NCBI RefSeq assembly: GCF_965363235.1
Contig: NC_134851.1
Coordinates: 38,530,321 to 38,594,320 of the forward strand
Direction of reading: 5' to 3'
Length of the DNA: 64,000 bases
Source of the DNA: Mytilus galloprovincialis
Taxonomy: Eukaryota; Mollusca; Bivalvia; Mytilida; Mytilidae
The first letter of the stretch is position 1; each line of letters begins with the position of its first letter. Below, piece by piece: positions 33,811-45,339 of this stretch. The notes beneath the pieces were generated by a model, which had not been told where the DNA came from, ran no database searches, and was given only the letters and a program-made list of their open reading frames with translations. The position numbers and the translations under genes were made by a program.

Positions 33811-34386
33811 ATGTATTTATCGATAACATTACCATTTATTGCATGGATACAAATTGTCTAACAAATTAAATTTGAATTGTGAATAATGAATCTTGATATT
33901 GAACTAACTCTTGATCAACACACTTAGAGTAAATAAGTAAGAAATGAGTTTATTAGATATAACCTCATAATTACTTTCAATACCGTACACTCACAAATTC
34001 TTCCAAATATTATTGTTTTGTCTGAAAATATATGGGAATACCACTTGAACTATTTCTTGGTAATTCCATTCGTATACTAAAAATACTAATAATTTATAGG
34101 ACGACGTTAAGGTTCAAAGTGGCTCTGGTTCATTCAAATTCGTTATTGTTTTATTATCCCTCTTAAATTTGATTGATAGGTTACTTATTCCATTAATGCA
34201 AAAAAATAGACTTTTTATTGCGTTTTCTGGTAATCAAGCGTTCTACTTAACTCCACATATATGTTAGCTTATAATAACAATACAGTATATTTCAATGATT
34301 CTTTAAAACACGTAAAAATATGGATACTAAAATATGTTAATTTGCAAAAGGACAGGCGAAATATATCAAAGTGATATTCATAGAGA
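33811..34386. other. Spacer, nothing recognised
   Basis: AT-rich, no supported feature. Confidence 0.45.
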
Positions 34387-34521
34387 ATAATACATGGCAA
34401 AATCCGTATTATATGTCGTATCATCCCGAGACATCAATATCAGCCCGAGGGCCTTTAGGCCCGAGGGATGATATTGGTCGAGGGTGATACGGCATGTGAT
34501 ACGGATTTTGCCATGTATTAT
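34387..34521. mobile_element. 135-bp near-perfect foldback element
   Basis: ATAATACATGGCAAAATCCG... at 34387 is the exact complement of ...CGGATTTTGCCATGTATTAT ending at 34521 (22-bp outer arms). Pairing continues inward through GTATCA/TGATAC, CAATATCA/TGATATTG and CCCGAGGGCC/GGCCC to a centre near 34455. The GC-rich core (CCCGAGGGCCTTTAGGCCC) stands out in this AT-rich window. Confidence 0.85.
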
Positions 34522-34920
34522 ACGCTTTATCATATATTTCAACAGAAGAGTATTAAAGTATATGAACTGTTTTCTGATCCATAGCACTGGGTTACCTTCA
34601 GTTCTGCTTTTGTCTTGTTTCAAAGCTTTAAAATAACTGCTCAATTATTTATACGAAGCACCTAGGTTACCTTACAATCTGTTGTTTTGAAAATATTTTG
34701 TTTATTATTGTATATATTTAAGTGTTTTGTATTTTTTATAGTTGCATTGAGTGTGCCAAAAAATATGTTGTAAAAACTTGTTGTTCGTGACGTCACATAC
34801 AATATGAAAACTTGATGTACGTGACGTTACATACCAAACAATGACGTCATTCCAAAAAATTACCTATTTTTAGAAAAAAAATTCTTAAGCAAAGAAAACC
34901 CTAAAAAACTGACTTTAGTT
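34522..34920. other. Spacer, nothing recognised
   Basis: Includes a short direct repeat of CGTGACGTCACATAC / CGTGACGTTACATAC at 34786 and 34820. Confidence 0.45.
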
Positions 34921-35015
34921 AAAAAAAAAAAAAAAAAAAAAAAGGTATGCGATACGGGGTATGCGATACGGGTTTAGCCATGCGATACGGGGTATGAGAT
35001 ACAGGGTAGGTGATA
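34921..35015. repeat. Poly(A) run followed by GATACGG tandem motif
   Basis: About 22 A residues, then four imperfect repeats of GATACGGGGTATG (34951-35005). Possibly the tail of an element related to the foldback at 34387, which also carries GATACGG. Confidence 0.6.
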
Positions 35016-35490
35016 CAGACTGGAAAAAAGAACCTTTATTAGATATACAAAATAGCTGTATTTTGTACTAAATATATGATAAAAATTCATAATGCATACT
35101 GAAACAAGTAACATAACACAATGAGGAAAAGTAGAGACTGAGCAAAACAAACCCCACCAAAATACACCAGTGTATAGGGAATATATCAAGATATATTTTC
35201 AGTTATATTAAGCGATGAGGCATCAGCCAATTCTTATTTAACCCTAAGACATCAAATTCGTGTTCAGTTATTTCACCTGAAACTTGACATAGTGGGACAT
35301 AAGGAAATTAAAACACGTTTTTAATAACGAAGAATATTACCAGAATAAACAAAAATGTTTTTTTCGACAAAATATTTAAAGAATACACATTTATGATTTA
35401 CCTGCAATAGATAAAGATAAACCAAAATATCTCTACAGGTCATGGACGGATGTTTTCTATGCATATTATAATTGTTGATATAAAAAAAGT
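35016..35490. other. Spacer, nothing recognised
   Basis: ~35215-35270 shares a repeat with ~25040-25120. No gene. Confidence 0.45.
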
Positions 35491-35495
35491 CTTAG

Positions 35496-35567
35496 CTACT
35501 ACGCAATAGATAACGTTGCGCATACCAGTAAATTCTGATCATGCTAACCACATCTATTGCGTAGTAG
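35496..35567. repeat. Inverted repeat with 16-bp arms
   Basis: CTACTACGCAATAGAT (35496-35511) and ATCTATTGCGTAGTAG (35552-35567) are exact complements around a 40-bp loop, about 650 bp upstream of copy 5 exon 1. Confidence 0.75.
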
Positions 35568-35644
35568 GGAGCACCATTGTCCTATATCCAATAAACGACT
35601 ACATACACTACCACAATAGTAACTTTTTAGACGTTGTAAAATTA

Positions 35645-35870
35645 AAAATGGTTAAATCAATGGCAACAGAGGATTATTGTGATGTTTGTCGGAGGCTACA
35701 TGTAGTACCGATATAGTTGATATTCTTAGATCAGAAAAGGTTAAATCCATTGCAACAGAGACGTATTATGATTTTGGTCAGATGTTACATGCGGACCTCA
35801 ATAGTTGTTCTTTATTAGATCAGAAATGGTAAATCCATGGCAACGTAGACTTATAATAATGTATTTCGAA
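35645..35870 (+). repeat. ~90-bp tandem repeat in the distal flank of copy 5
   Basis: Units begin at 35645, 35735 and 35824, each with AATGG/AAGGTTAAATCMATKGCAAC followed by a TTATTRTGAT-like part. Copies 2 and 3 have one such block (AAATCCATGTCAACATTGAT). So a piece of shared 5' flank was amplified here. Confidence 0.65.
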
Positions 35871-36049
35871 TGGCTTTAAATGTAGATAATAACAATTATA
35901 ACACTTTTACACTATGTAATCCTTTGGTGTATGCATGAAGAATCTTTAGGAAAGATGTCAATGAAAAAAGTAATATTTTGTAGTCTTACAAGATAGTTGT
36001 GTAAATTAGAGTGTTAATTCAATGATGTTGAACATATGATTTATATGTC

Positions 36050-36213
36050 AAAAATATGTGTCAGACATGGCTATCGTGTAATGACGATCACACAATTTTG
36101 ATGAAAATAAATTTCCATGCATATTTTTGATAAAACATATGTTTCATTACGTAATAAGCTTAATTAGCAAAAATAATTGATCTTATAAATAGCCAAATGC
36201 TGATTGAAATAAT
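36050..36213 (+). promoter_or_regulatory. Promoter of copy 5
   Basis: CAGACATGGCTATCGTG (36062), palindrome with one mismatch at 36128-36149, TTACGTAA (36147-36154), CTTAATTAGC (36159-36168) and TATAAATAGC (36184-36193). Confidence 0.7.
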
Positions 36214-36270
36214 CGCAGATCTCTCTTTGGCTATCCATTGATACTATCCTGTCATCTAGTTAGACCTCAG
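36214..36270 (+). other. Non-coding exon 1 of copy 5
   Basis: GCAGATCTCTCTTTGGC...CTGTCATCTAG...CCTCAG, donor GTAAGAAAG at 36271. Confidence 0.65.
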
Positions 36271-37100
36271 GTAAGAAAGACATTAACTCATTATCAGTAT
36301 ATTAGATACTCTAGAAAGATGTGAATTTCACATGAAAAGCAAATAAGGGTTAAGTTGGTATATTCAAAGTAAAATTTAAAAAAGATATTTTTTTTTTATT
36401 AAAGAAAATATTGAAATACTGATAAGGCATTTATATTCTAAAATACATTTTTCAATGTTGTACACACCAACCATCATGTACATGGATATAACTCTATAGT
36501 ATCCAGCTAACAATTAATTACATTTTATTGTGAAAATTCCCAATAATCCAAATTAGTGTTTGATAAACTGCTATACATATCATCCATTGTGATTTTTCCG
36601 ATAAAATGTTAGGTTCAAGCTTTTTGAAACTTTAATTTATTTTTGTCAAAGGGTCAAATTTAATATTTTGTCAACATTCTATAAATATTCAACGAACTAA
36701 TTAATAAAATCAAGGTATTGGGTACCACCTCTAAACTAGTCTGTTGCTCATATTTTATAAAAGTTTGTAAAAGACTTATCATTTGTTTATATAACATTGA
36801 AGTATCATCCTTTTCTGTTTCTTTATAACAAGGATGTGTCGATAACCAAAATTCCTTAGACACTTTATGGCGTTTTAAGTGAAGTTTGATGCTTAGTTTA
36901 ATTCAACTCTATCTGTATATTTTGCGTGCTAATTATGAAATTTATTTGACTTGTCATGTTACTGGCTTTATACATACAAAAACATTGTGTATGTTGTTTG
37001 ATATCAGTGTCGGTACATACATTAATAGAGATTTAGTTCACGATCTATTACATGTACAATAAATTTCAGATAAAAGATTTATTCTTTTAGTATCCTTTTT

Positions 37101-37658
37101 GGTTTTATACCAATGCATGTATTCATGTATCAATTCATCTTTGGGTTTGATCTGATCTGATTAAAATGTTAAAGTAATTAAAAAAGGGCACATCGGATGC
37201 AACAGTGTAATAACTAGCAAACTCTTATTTCATTATATAATTATGCAACTCTTTGAAATCATATTCCATGCCCATGCCCATGCCAATGATGGACATGATG
37301 AAACCTGATATGCCAATGCCAATGAAAATGATGAAAATGATGGACATGATGAAACCTGATATGCCAATGCCAATGCCAAAGAAAAAAGGATATTAAATCA
37401 CGATTTTCCATACTGATGAATATTTACATATTATATAAATCTAAAAAAAGTAGTAGATAAATTGCAAAATAAAGTACATATCATTAATAATGGTTTTATA
37501 CCAATGCATGTATTCATGTATCAATTCATCTTTGGGTTTGATCTGATCTGATTAAAATGTTAAAGTAATTAAAGAAGGGCACATCGGATGCAACAGTGTA
37601 ATAACTAGCAAACTCTTATTTCATTATATAATTATGCAACTCTTTGCAATCATATTCC
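37101..37658 (+). repeat. 167-bp direct repeats flanking a displaced gene end
   Basis: 37101-37267 and 37492-37658 (both starting GGTTTTATACCAATGCATG and ending ATCATATTCC) match with about two differences. The 224 bp between them is foreign to the intron. Confidence 0.85.
37268..37491 (+). pseudogene. Displaced 3' end of a Met-rich gene inside the copy 5 intron
   Basis: Codes for about 42 in-frame residues (PMPMPMMDMMKPDMPMPMKM... to KKKGY) and a TAA at 37394-37396, followed by the family 3' UTR and an AATAAA at 37468-37473. The KKGY ending and the ATCACGATTTTCCATACTGA UTR are those of copy 5 (39420-39475), so copy 5 or its recent ancestor is the donor. There is no promoter, signal peptide or splice acceptor. 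In transcripts of copy 5 it would lie in intron 1, where its poly(A) signal could cause early termination (inference). Confidence 0.85.
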
Positions 37659-38394
37659 TAATGATTTAATCATATGTATGGATAAATGCAAGACGTTTTA
37701 TTATTGCATAGCAATAAAATATTTCCCACAGAAAGTAACCAAAACTTAGCGTGCAATAAATTCTAATATTGCACTAGTGCAATAAATCTTCTGAATGCAT
37801 GAATTGCACAAAGACATTTGTATATGATTTTCAACAAGGTTAATTACCTTAACAATTTACAATTACTAAAACAATGAGTAAACATAACCAACTGACCACT
37901 TCAACATATTATGAGATCTTTATTAGAATATTAAATGAAAATATCACTATATCAATTTTTGTGCGTTTGAGATGCATTTCACGGTCTATATTCATTAGAA
38001 ATGCATAAACACAAACACATGAAGGACAGTATAAAAAGCAAAATAACAAATACCGAACTCCGAGGCAAATTCAAAACGGAAAGTCTCTAAACATATGGCA
38101 AAATCAAAAGCAGAAACACATCAAACGAATGTATAACAACTGTCATATTACTGACTTGGTACAGACATTTTTTATAACAACTGTCAGATTCCTGAAAGGC
38201 ATTTTCCTATTTCCTAAACTGTTCTGCCACACACCTTTTTCATAACATATTAAAAAAAATTAAATAAGGTATGAAATTTTATCAAAATTTTAAGCTAATT
38301 ACAAAAACAAAACATGCCGATTGTTTGGATTATTCATACTTTCTAGTGATAAAGACTAATACTTGCTTTTTTAGGTTTCGTCAAATCACAAAAT

Positions 38395-39447
38395 ATGGCT
38401 TCATTTTTCGTACTAACAACTGTAGCCATATTGGCTGGCGTAAATGCCTATGGAATGAAAAAGATGCCACCGCCAATGGAAATGATGCCAATGAAGCCTA
38501 TGAAGCCAATGGAGATGATGCCAATGGAAATGATGGGAGGTATGGGCGGTAAAGGTGGTATGATGGACATGATGCCAATGGAAATGATGGGCGGTATGGG
38601 CGGTAAAGGTGGCATGATGGAAATGATGCCAATGAAGCCTGATATGCCAATGGAAATGATGGGCGGTATGGGCGGTAAAGGTGGTATGATGGAAATGATG
38701 AAAATGAAAGAAATGATGGACATGATGAAAATGAAAGATATGATGAAAATGAAAGAAATGATGGAGATGAAAGGGAAGATGGAAATGATGCCAAAAATGA
38801 TGGAAATGATGCCAATGAAAATGATGGAAATGATGAAGCCTGATATGCCAATGCCAATGGGAATGATGGACATGATGAAACCTGATATGCCAATGCCAAT
38901 GGAAATGATGAAAATGATGGACATGATGAAACCAGATATGCCAATGCCAATGAAAATGAAAATGATGGAGATGATGAAGCCTGATATGCCAATGCCAATG
39001 AAAATGATGGACATGATGAAACCAGATATGCCAATGCCAATGAAAATGATGAAAATGATGGACATGATGAAACCAGATATGCCAATGCCAATGAAAATGA
39101 TGGACATGATGAAACCAGATATGCCCATGCCAATGAAAATGAAAATGATGGAAATGATGAAGCCTGATATGCCTATGCCAATGGAAATGATGAAAATGAT
39201 GGACATGATGAAACCAGATATGCCAATGCCTATGCCAATGATGGACATGATGAAACCTGACATGCCAATGCCAATGAAAATGATGAAAATGATGGACATG
39301 ATGAAACCAGATATGCCAATGCCAATGCCCATGCCAATGATGGACATGATGAAACCTGATATGCCAATGCCAATGAAAATGATGAAGATGATGGACATGA
39401 TGAAACCTGATATGCCAATGCCAAAGCCAATGAAGAAAGGATATTAA
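38395..39447 (+). CDS. Met-rich secreted repeat protein, copy 5 (intact, 350 aa)
   Basis: Signal peptide (ASFFVLTTVAILAGVNA), then KKMPPPMEMMPMKPMKPMEM, three Gly-rich repeats, a linker longer than in other copies (an extra DMMKMK insertion near residue 117), and about fourteen MMKPDMPMPM repeats in which MKMM and MKMKMME alternate. It ends MPKPMKKGY, without the Val of KKGVY. Two tail repeats carry Pro-Lys-Pro. The start is chosen by alignment with paralogues; the exon begins at 38375. The intron upstream holds a stray copy of its own 3' end. Cysteine-free. Role unknown: secreted Met-rich polymer as for copy 2. Confidence 0.9.
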   Translation: MASFFVLTTVAILAGVNAYGMKKMPPPMEMMPMKPMKPMEMMPMEMMGGMGGKGGMMDMMPMEMMGGMGGKGGMMEMMPMKPDMPMEMMGGMGGKGGMMEMMKMKEMMDMMKMKDMMKMKEMMEMKGKMEMMPKMMEMMPMKMMEMMKPDMPMPMGMMDMMKPDMPMPMEMMKMMDMMKPDMPMPMKMKMMEMMKPDMPMPMKMMDMMKPDMPMPMKMMKMMDMMKPDMPMPMKMMDMMKPDMPMPMKMKMMEMMKPDMPMPMEMMKMMDMMKPDMPMPMPMMDMMKPDMPMPMKMMKMMDMMKPDMPMPMPMPMMDMMKPDMPMPMKMMKMMDMMKPDMPMPKPMKKGY

Positions 39448-39518
39448 ATCACGATTTTCCATACTGATGAATATTTGCATATTATATAAATCTAAAATAA
39501 GTATTAGATAAATTGCAA

Positions 39519-39524
39519 AATAAA
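39519..39524 (+). terminator. Poly(A) signal of copy 5
   Basis: AATAAA about 70 bp after the stop in the conserved 3' UTR. Confidence 0.7.
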
Positions 39525-40344
39525 GTACATATCATTAATAATAAAGTTTTACTCCTTTGTATAAGAATGACAAATTCGAAAAGTCACACAAATTAAAATG
39601 AAAATTATTTCATTACTTGACTGAATAAGCTTAAGATTTCGTTATCATCTTCCAATAAAAGGTAACTTATGTATATGAGTTTTCCGGCAGTAGCTTGGGA
39701 TAAGTGCCGCACATTTGTGAAAAGTGTTCAGCAAATCAGAGGTATATATCTATCACTTATTTGAAATATAAAACTAAGATGTGGTATGATTGACAATGCA
39801 AGAACCCTTCAGAAGAGACCAAATTACACATAAAACTGCTACATATAACTACATTTCCTTCACCAATGAGCACATCCAATGAAGTTAATTTTGATGTCTT
39901 TCACATTTAATATTTTTTTTACTGTGGTTTGTCTGCTTTTTTGACATCGTTTTTTTTGCATTTTTTCGAATTATGTTGTTTTCATGTTCCAACAATTAAG
40001 ATCTTCAATGAATAGACTCTTGCAAAACCAACAAAATTATAGAGTCGCAAGATCAAAAGCTAAAACACATCAAACAATTGGAAAACAACTGTCATGGAAA
40101 TACAGACATTTTCTTATAAGAAAAGATGTTGATTAATTCTAATTAAGAAGATATGATATGAGTGCCAATTAAGTATCTCCTCATCTCAGTCACAACAATG
40201 TATAAAAAGAGTCAAAGTACGGAAATCAGCACGAAGCCTTGTCTCAAACCGAACAGTAAGCTATGAAGGGTCCCTAAATATGACTAATGTTAAACAATTT
40301 AAATCGGAAAACAATCGGTCTAATCAATATAAAAACGACTATGA
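39525..40344. repeat. 3' flank of copy 5, dispersed repeats
   Basis: 39770-39850 (GATGTGGTATGATTGACAATG), ~39990-40110 (ATCAAAAGCTAAAACACATC) and 40144-40340 (AAGATATGATATGAGTGCCA ATTAAG...CAGCACGAAGCCTTGTCTCA) are pieces of three SINE-like mussel repeat families. Confidence 0.55.
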
Positions 40345-42120
40345 AAGGAATTGTATTACCCTATTATCCTACGGTCGACTACATCGAATATCAGCAAATG
40401 AACTATGAACAAAAGATCAAACTTCAAACATGATTCTGTCCATTTGATCTTTGAAAGACTGTACTGCTTTCAATCTTAATATTCTCACATTTCAAAGTAT
40501 GAGAAACACTTGTGAACCTTATCAACAATAGAACATGGGACAATATCACAATGACGGGATGTATAAGTACAGAGCCAAGTCATATGGATACCACCAAAAG
40601 AACAGAAAAAACAGTAAAAGTTCATCTATTGTCTGCTCAGACACTGGTGACGTTTTACAGTCTGCTGGATGCTCAGAAATAACGACTAAGTTGGAAAATG
40701 TTTATCCTATATGCAGGTGGAGTTGTTTAGTTAAGTTTAAGAAACGATACACTTAATACAAATTTTCACGCTAACTCTAAATGGAGCGAGAACAGTTGCG
40801 TCAAGAGGAAACAGATATCCGGCGACATGTAACATAAAAAATAAAAGCTGTTGTAAGTTAGCAAATGATACATTTATTAAAGCCAACGACTTGTTCTATG
40901 TACAAGCAATACACTTAAAATAAATATGACAGACAGTTACCAACAAGAAACACTAAGTTATCCGCTTCTAATTTGGGAGAGCGTTCTACATGTAGCCGTC
41001 TCAAAACTGGGACAGGAGTGCTTTAGTACATCATAAGAACAACTGTAAATTTTGAAAATGGCTTTGATCATCTGACCGACACAGGTCATAAAACATCTTA
41101 CAAATATTCTTAAGACACGAAGTATCAATCTAAATTATTTGCAGTTATTGAGAATTGTAGTTATTAGTTTCATTAGTTCTAGTAAATGATTAAAAAATTA
41201 TTTCAAAAAAGAAAAAAAAAACAATAAAAACACATCCAATAGATTTTAAGACGTCATTAAACAATCTAAGAATCTGAGAAAAACGTGAAACTGTCCATGC
41301 ACAAAGAATGCAAACAATGACACGAGTGTATAAGTACATACATTATAGTAGGTTTGGTCCCTCTCTAAGACAAGATAATTGTATCTACGTTGACCATTCT
41401 TTATTATCAAACCTAGCAGTACCAACTCTTTCAATTTGTCTTTTAGATTGGCATAAGGAAAACTAGTGTAAAGTGAAGAAAATTCAAATATTTGAATAAT
41501 ATTGCAAGATGAAAGAGTTTTAGATTGTTTGTACTCTAAATGATCGTTGGGATATTTGAGTACCCACATCTGATTCACGCCACTTGCTTTGATTGCTGAT
41601 GAAAAAGATGTAAATAAATTCGAAAGAGGTTCGATGGAGCACTTGGAAGACCCAGCAATATATTGTTTTTTGTAAGGACACTTAATTTATAATAGTTAAG
41701 TTATTTAATACAGTAATGGAGAACCCAGTTTTCCATCTTTAGTTGAAATCACAAAGGAACATATAAAATACCTATGATTATCCAAGATGTTCTCTTAAGT
41801 AAGTGTCTTTGGGATTATGTTGCGCTTTCAAGTGAATTGTCAACACCTAATTCATCTATCGAGCAGTTTATGTAATGTGATTTACACACACACAAACACG
41901 ATGTTGTGTGGGGCTGTATCTGCGGGGACAACAACATATCTGTCATGGAGGTAGGACAAGTGTTTTGTAATATTTGTGCGTTGAAAGATTGACAAAGCAT
42001 GGGCATTGATTGCCCCACGCAGTTTCTTGATTCTGATTTGTATCGACGACCCCACAGCCTTAATCCATTCGGAAAGAGTATTCACACCTTCTTTTTCGTG
42101 TTTAATCCACTGCATGGCAT
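40345..42120 (-). mobile_element. Penelope-like element remnant
   Basis: Minus strand, read from 42120 downwards: LHDRYVVVPADTAPHNIVFV (~41900-41990), then NQMWVLKYP (~41560), FSSLYTSFP (~41480), KNGQRRYNYLVLERDQTYY (~41350-41400), and a decayed C-terminal RT region around 40600-40760. The order VVPAD, S-L-Y-T, RRY-YLV is the N-terminal half of the same RT whose C-terminal half is at 27625-28110. Broken many times and partly deleted. It is the most extended copy in the window. Confidence 0.7.
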
Positions 42121-42769
42121 GCGAAGGCTGTAAAGCAAGTCAAGGTTGTTAAACACTTTCATTGTCATTGCCTGTCATAATCCTAGACTGAATATATCAG
42201 TTCTTTGAAGTTATGTTTCCAATTGATAGATTTAGACTCACGATATTTTGCAAAGTGTTATTGTAGGTCAAGTTGATTCAATTAATACAATTTCAGGCAG
42301 AACATATGCCGTACAGTTTATTCCCTATAATCATTTTTAATTTTGTTGATATCATTATCGGAATAAAAAGAAACGAAGAATGTGTCTGACGACACGAATA
42401 CCCTAGGTCAAGCTTTGAATTTAAAAAGGTACTCTAGAACGGTAAACAACGCACAGCTAAAATTCTAACTCCGTCGGCTATCTTAGGTTCTTAGAATTTT
42501 TCAAGTTACATAGGGACATAACTCAGGACTTTTGCCTGAATTTGTATTGTCTGCTAGTTTTGGTTCATAAAAGTTTTATTATATATGCACGAGGCAAACT
42601 TTAGCTTGAGTGAGAAGACAGAAGACGGACGAATAAACTGAAATGACGGACAGAAGGACCGACGAACAAATTGAAGGTCAAGGGTAATACTAAATGCTCC
42701 CTTAGCCTATGGCGTGGACATACACACGGGTTCATTAAATAATGAATCAATAAGAAATTAAATCTATAC
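42121..42769. other. Spacer with a dispersed repeat
   Basis: ~42420-42720 (GGTACTCTAGAACGGTAAAC ... GACGGACAGAAGGACCGACG) looks like a known bivalve repeat. No gene. Confidence 0.45.
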
Positions 42770-43110
42770 AAATAAACTCATAATAGATACCCGGATTGAA
42801 ATTTTTTATGTACGCCAGACGCGCGTTTCGCCTTCAAAAAACTCGTCAGTGACGCTCTAATCAAAAATGTCAAAAAGGACAATAAGGTACGAAGTTGGAG
42901 AGAACCGGAGACCAAAAATTCCAAAACGTTTTGTCAATTCAGCTAAGGTAATTTATTCCTGAGGTAGAAAAGTCTCAGTATTTAAAAAAAATCAAAGGTC
43001 GTTAACAGTTTATTTATAATAAGAACATATCAATCATAACTACAGTCAACACAAAGGTATTGACTACTGTGTTGGTGATACCCTCGGGGAATTAAAACTC
43101 CACCAGCAGC
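42770..43110 (+). repeat. ACGCGCGTTTCGTC-type mussel repeat, fullest copy
   Basis: CTCATAATAGATACCCGGAT, GCCAGACGCGCGTTTCGCCT, GACGCTCTAATC..., ending GGTGATACCCTCGGGGAATTA AAACTCCACC. Same order as 14240-14565. Confidence 0.75.
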
Positions 43111-43274
43111 ATCATGTATATGTGTGATTTCATTGCAGTTTATTAAAACATATATTAGATGAAAACTTTACAAAATACATAAGCAATCATTGATATCTGA
43201 AAAGACAAGAGCTACATTCTTTTGATAATTAATCAAATACATCAGGTTTTATGCATTGATAAAATGTTGTGCAC

Positions 43275-43575
43275 AACATAATATAGATATTGGAAGATTT
43301 GGTATGAGTGCCAATAAAACAACTTTTCATCCAAGTCACAGTTTATAAATGTAATCCATAATAGGTCAAAGTCCGGTCTTCAATACGGAGCATTAGCTCA
43401 CACCGAACGCAAACTATATAGAGCATTCCAAAATATTACAGTACTGTAAAACCATTCAAACGGTCTAATTTATATTTAAAAACACGAGAAATGAGAACCA
43501 CTTATGGACCACATGAAGAAACGACAACCACTGAACATCAGATTCCTAACTTAGGACCTGTCATAAGCCTATTGG
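43275..43575 (+). repeat. SINE-like mussel repeat
   Basis: GATTTGGTATGAGTGCCAATA, then CTTCAATACGGAGCATTAGC, then CAGATTCCTAACTTAGGACC. Same family as 18146-18510. Confidence 0.65.
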
Positions 43576-45330
43576 TCTTTGTTGGTTTGCACTCTTCAGC
43601 AAAACTGTAAATAGTTGATTATAAGTGTATGACATACTTCAATATTTAATCATTAAGGTTTAGTTTTCTTTTGATGGTACATTCTTAGTTTTCTTTTGAT
43701 GGCACATTCTTAGTTTGCTATTAATAAGTATTGAAATGTGCATTGTTATTAAATATAATATCAGTATTTAGTTCAAATAATCTTAAATCAATCCTAATTC
43801 TATCTTATTCATTCAAATGTGACGTCATTTTTCATTTTTTTATGATCTGTTTTACAAATTCAAATGTGACGTCACTTGGCGTTGAGGTTTTGACTTATTC
43901 GGATGTATCTATTATTCGTTGTTGCATTTTATCGGGTTATGTAATGTATTTCGGTTGTTCCCTGTAATTAGTTAATACTTCAAGACCAAAATATTCAAAT
44001 ATGGTATGTGCAAAAGGAGAGGTACGAGAAAGATACTTAACAAAAACATGTAGGGTATTTCTGAATACCTTTTTAGCCTCATTCCATACATAATTCTGTT
44101 ATGAACTAAGCATCATAAGGTGGTACCAAGCACCTTGGCTAATATTAATGTGGCTCGTTTAATTTTCATAAAATTTTGACAAAATGTTTACTTTGACCCT
44201 TTGACAAAAATGTAAAAATTTCAAAAAATTTGAACCAACCACTTTATCAGAAAAATTATACTGGTTATATAGCAGTTTAACAAACATTAACTTTTATCAT
44301 TGAGAAACCTAATATTTCCCTATTAATACAATGTATTAAAATGTTAGCTGATTTTTACACAGTTGTCTCCCTGTTGTGTTAGGTACAACCTTTATGGCCT
44401 TAACTTGTGACGATCGAAATAGAAGATATGCTACGAGTATTCAGATTATTTTTAAATCCAGAACATACTACACACAGACGAAAGACCCTATTTATGTATA
44501 TTGTGTCGACAAGGGTACCATACGTTTTATAGTTAATACTTTTAATAACACTTTGTTAGTCTTGTTAGTTAGGTTCCATATTGAATGATGGAATATATAT
44601 TTATAAATGAATACATGATGATTGTGTCATAGATAAATAACTCTGTTAACTTTATATTTTTTTGGCCTGGAAAATTGAAATAATTTGTAGTTACTATAGC
44701 AATTGATATAACAGGCTAATGTACACCCAAAAAGAGATGATTTTGATAGACCTGTACACCTTGTTCTATTTCTTCAGATATCTGGCTCAATATCTTTAAT
44801 TGTTTTTACATAGGCGGTAATGGTAACGTTATGTCCTGTAGCTCATTCCATATCGTAAACTTGGATATGTATGATAGCTCGTTTCGAAGCTGTGACATTT
44901 TCACATATATGGTTAAATTTTCGGGGTACGAAGTGAGATTACTTTTTCCGTAAATTAGCAAACCCCAAACATCCTTTTGTGATGCGGCTCCTTGTGGTAA
45001 AATATCCCCTTTTTAACACAATAAGTTCTTTGAAAATTTAATACTTTGAACACATTCAATAGCTTCATAATTTTTACACATTTATTCTATGTTCCTCGAC
45101 TTTCCTAATCACCACAAATAATTAAGTTCAGTCATTTGTTAAAAATAGAAACATGTCCAATATCACTACACAGAGATTTTTTCTTTACACGTGACTTTTC
45201 GAGGCGCATTAGGGATGTTGTCCCATCTATATTTTAAGTTTAATGCCTCATGTGTGCTGCGAAAGATTATTTTTATTATTTTTATTCAATTTATTATTTT
45301 TTTTTATTATGTTGAAAGTACACCTTATTC
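43576..45330. other. Spacer without recognised gene
   Basis: Contains a 28-bp tandem duplication at ~43663-43720 (TTTTGATGGYACATTCTTAG) and small ORFs (43731-43967, 44376-44588) without similarity I recognise. ~44100-44300 resembles intron sequence of copies 4/5 in reverse orientation (a KGTTTAACAAACATTAA-like piece near 44275 and ATGTACAAAATGTT-like AT-rich text), but too diverged to be sure. Confidence 0.4.
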
Positions 45331-45339
45331 TAATAAAAT

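Larger units (their letters stand above)
36271..38374 (+). other. Intron 1 of copy 5
   Basis: 2,104 bp. It contains a displaced 3' end of the gene (37268-37491) between 167-bp direct repeats and a dispersed mussel repeat at ~38020-38240. Acceptor CTTTTTTAG ends at 38374. Confidence 0.6.

Noticed and set aside
38413-39480. Long minus-strand ORFs opposite the Met-rich genes (His/Trp-rich, Ile/Gly-rich or Ser/Leu/Ala-rich, up to 460 codons)
   Set aside because: They are the automatic antisense reading of ATG-, CCA- and GGT-rich repeats (CAT = His, TGG = Trp). They have no own promoter or splice signals and vary with the sense repeats.
43731-44588. Two small ORFs (78 and 70 codons) as possible genes
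   Set aside because: No similarity, no regulatory signals, and AT-rich surroundings.
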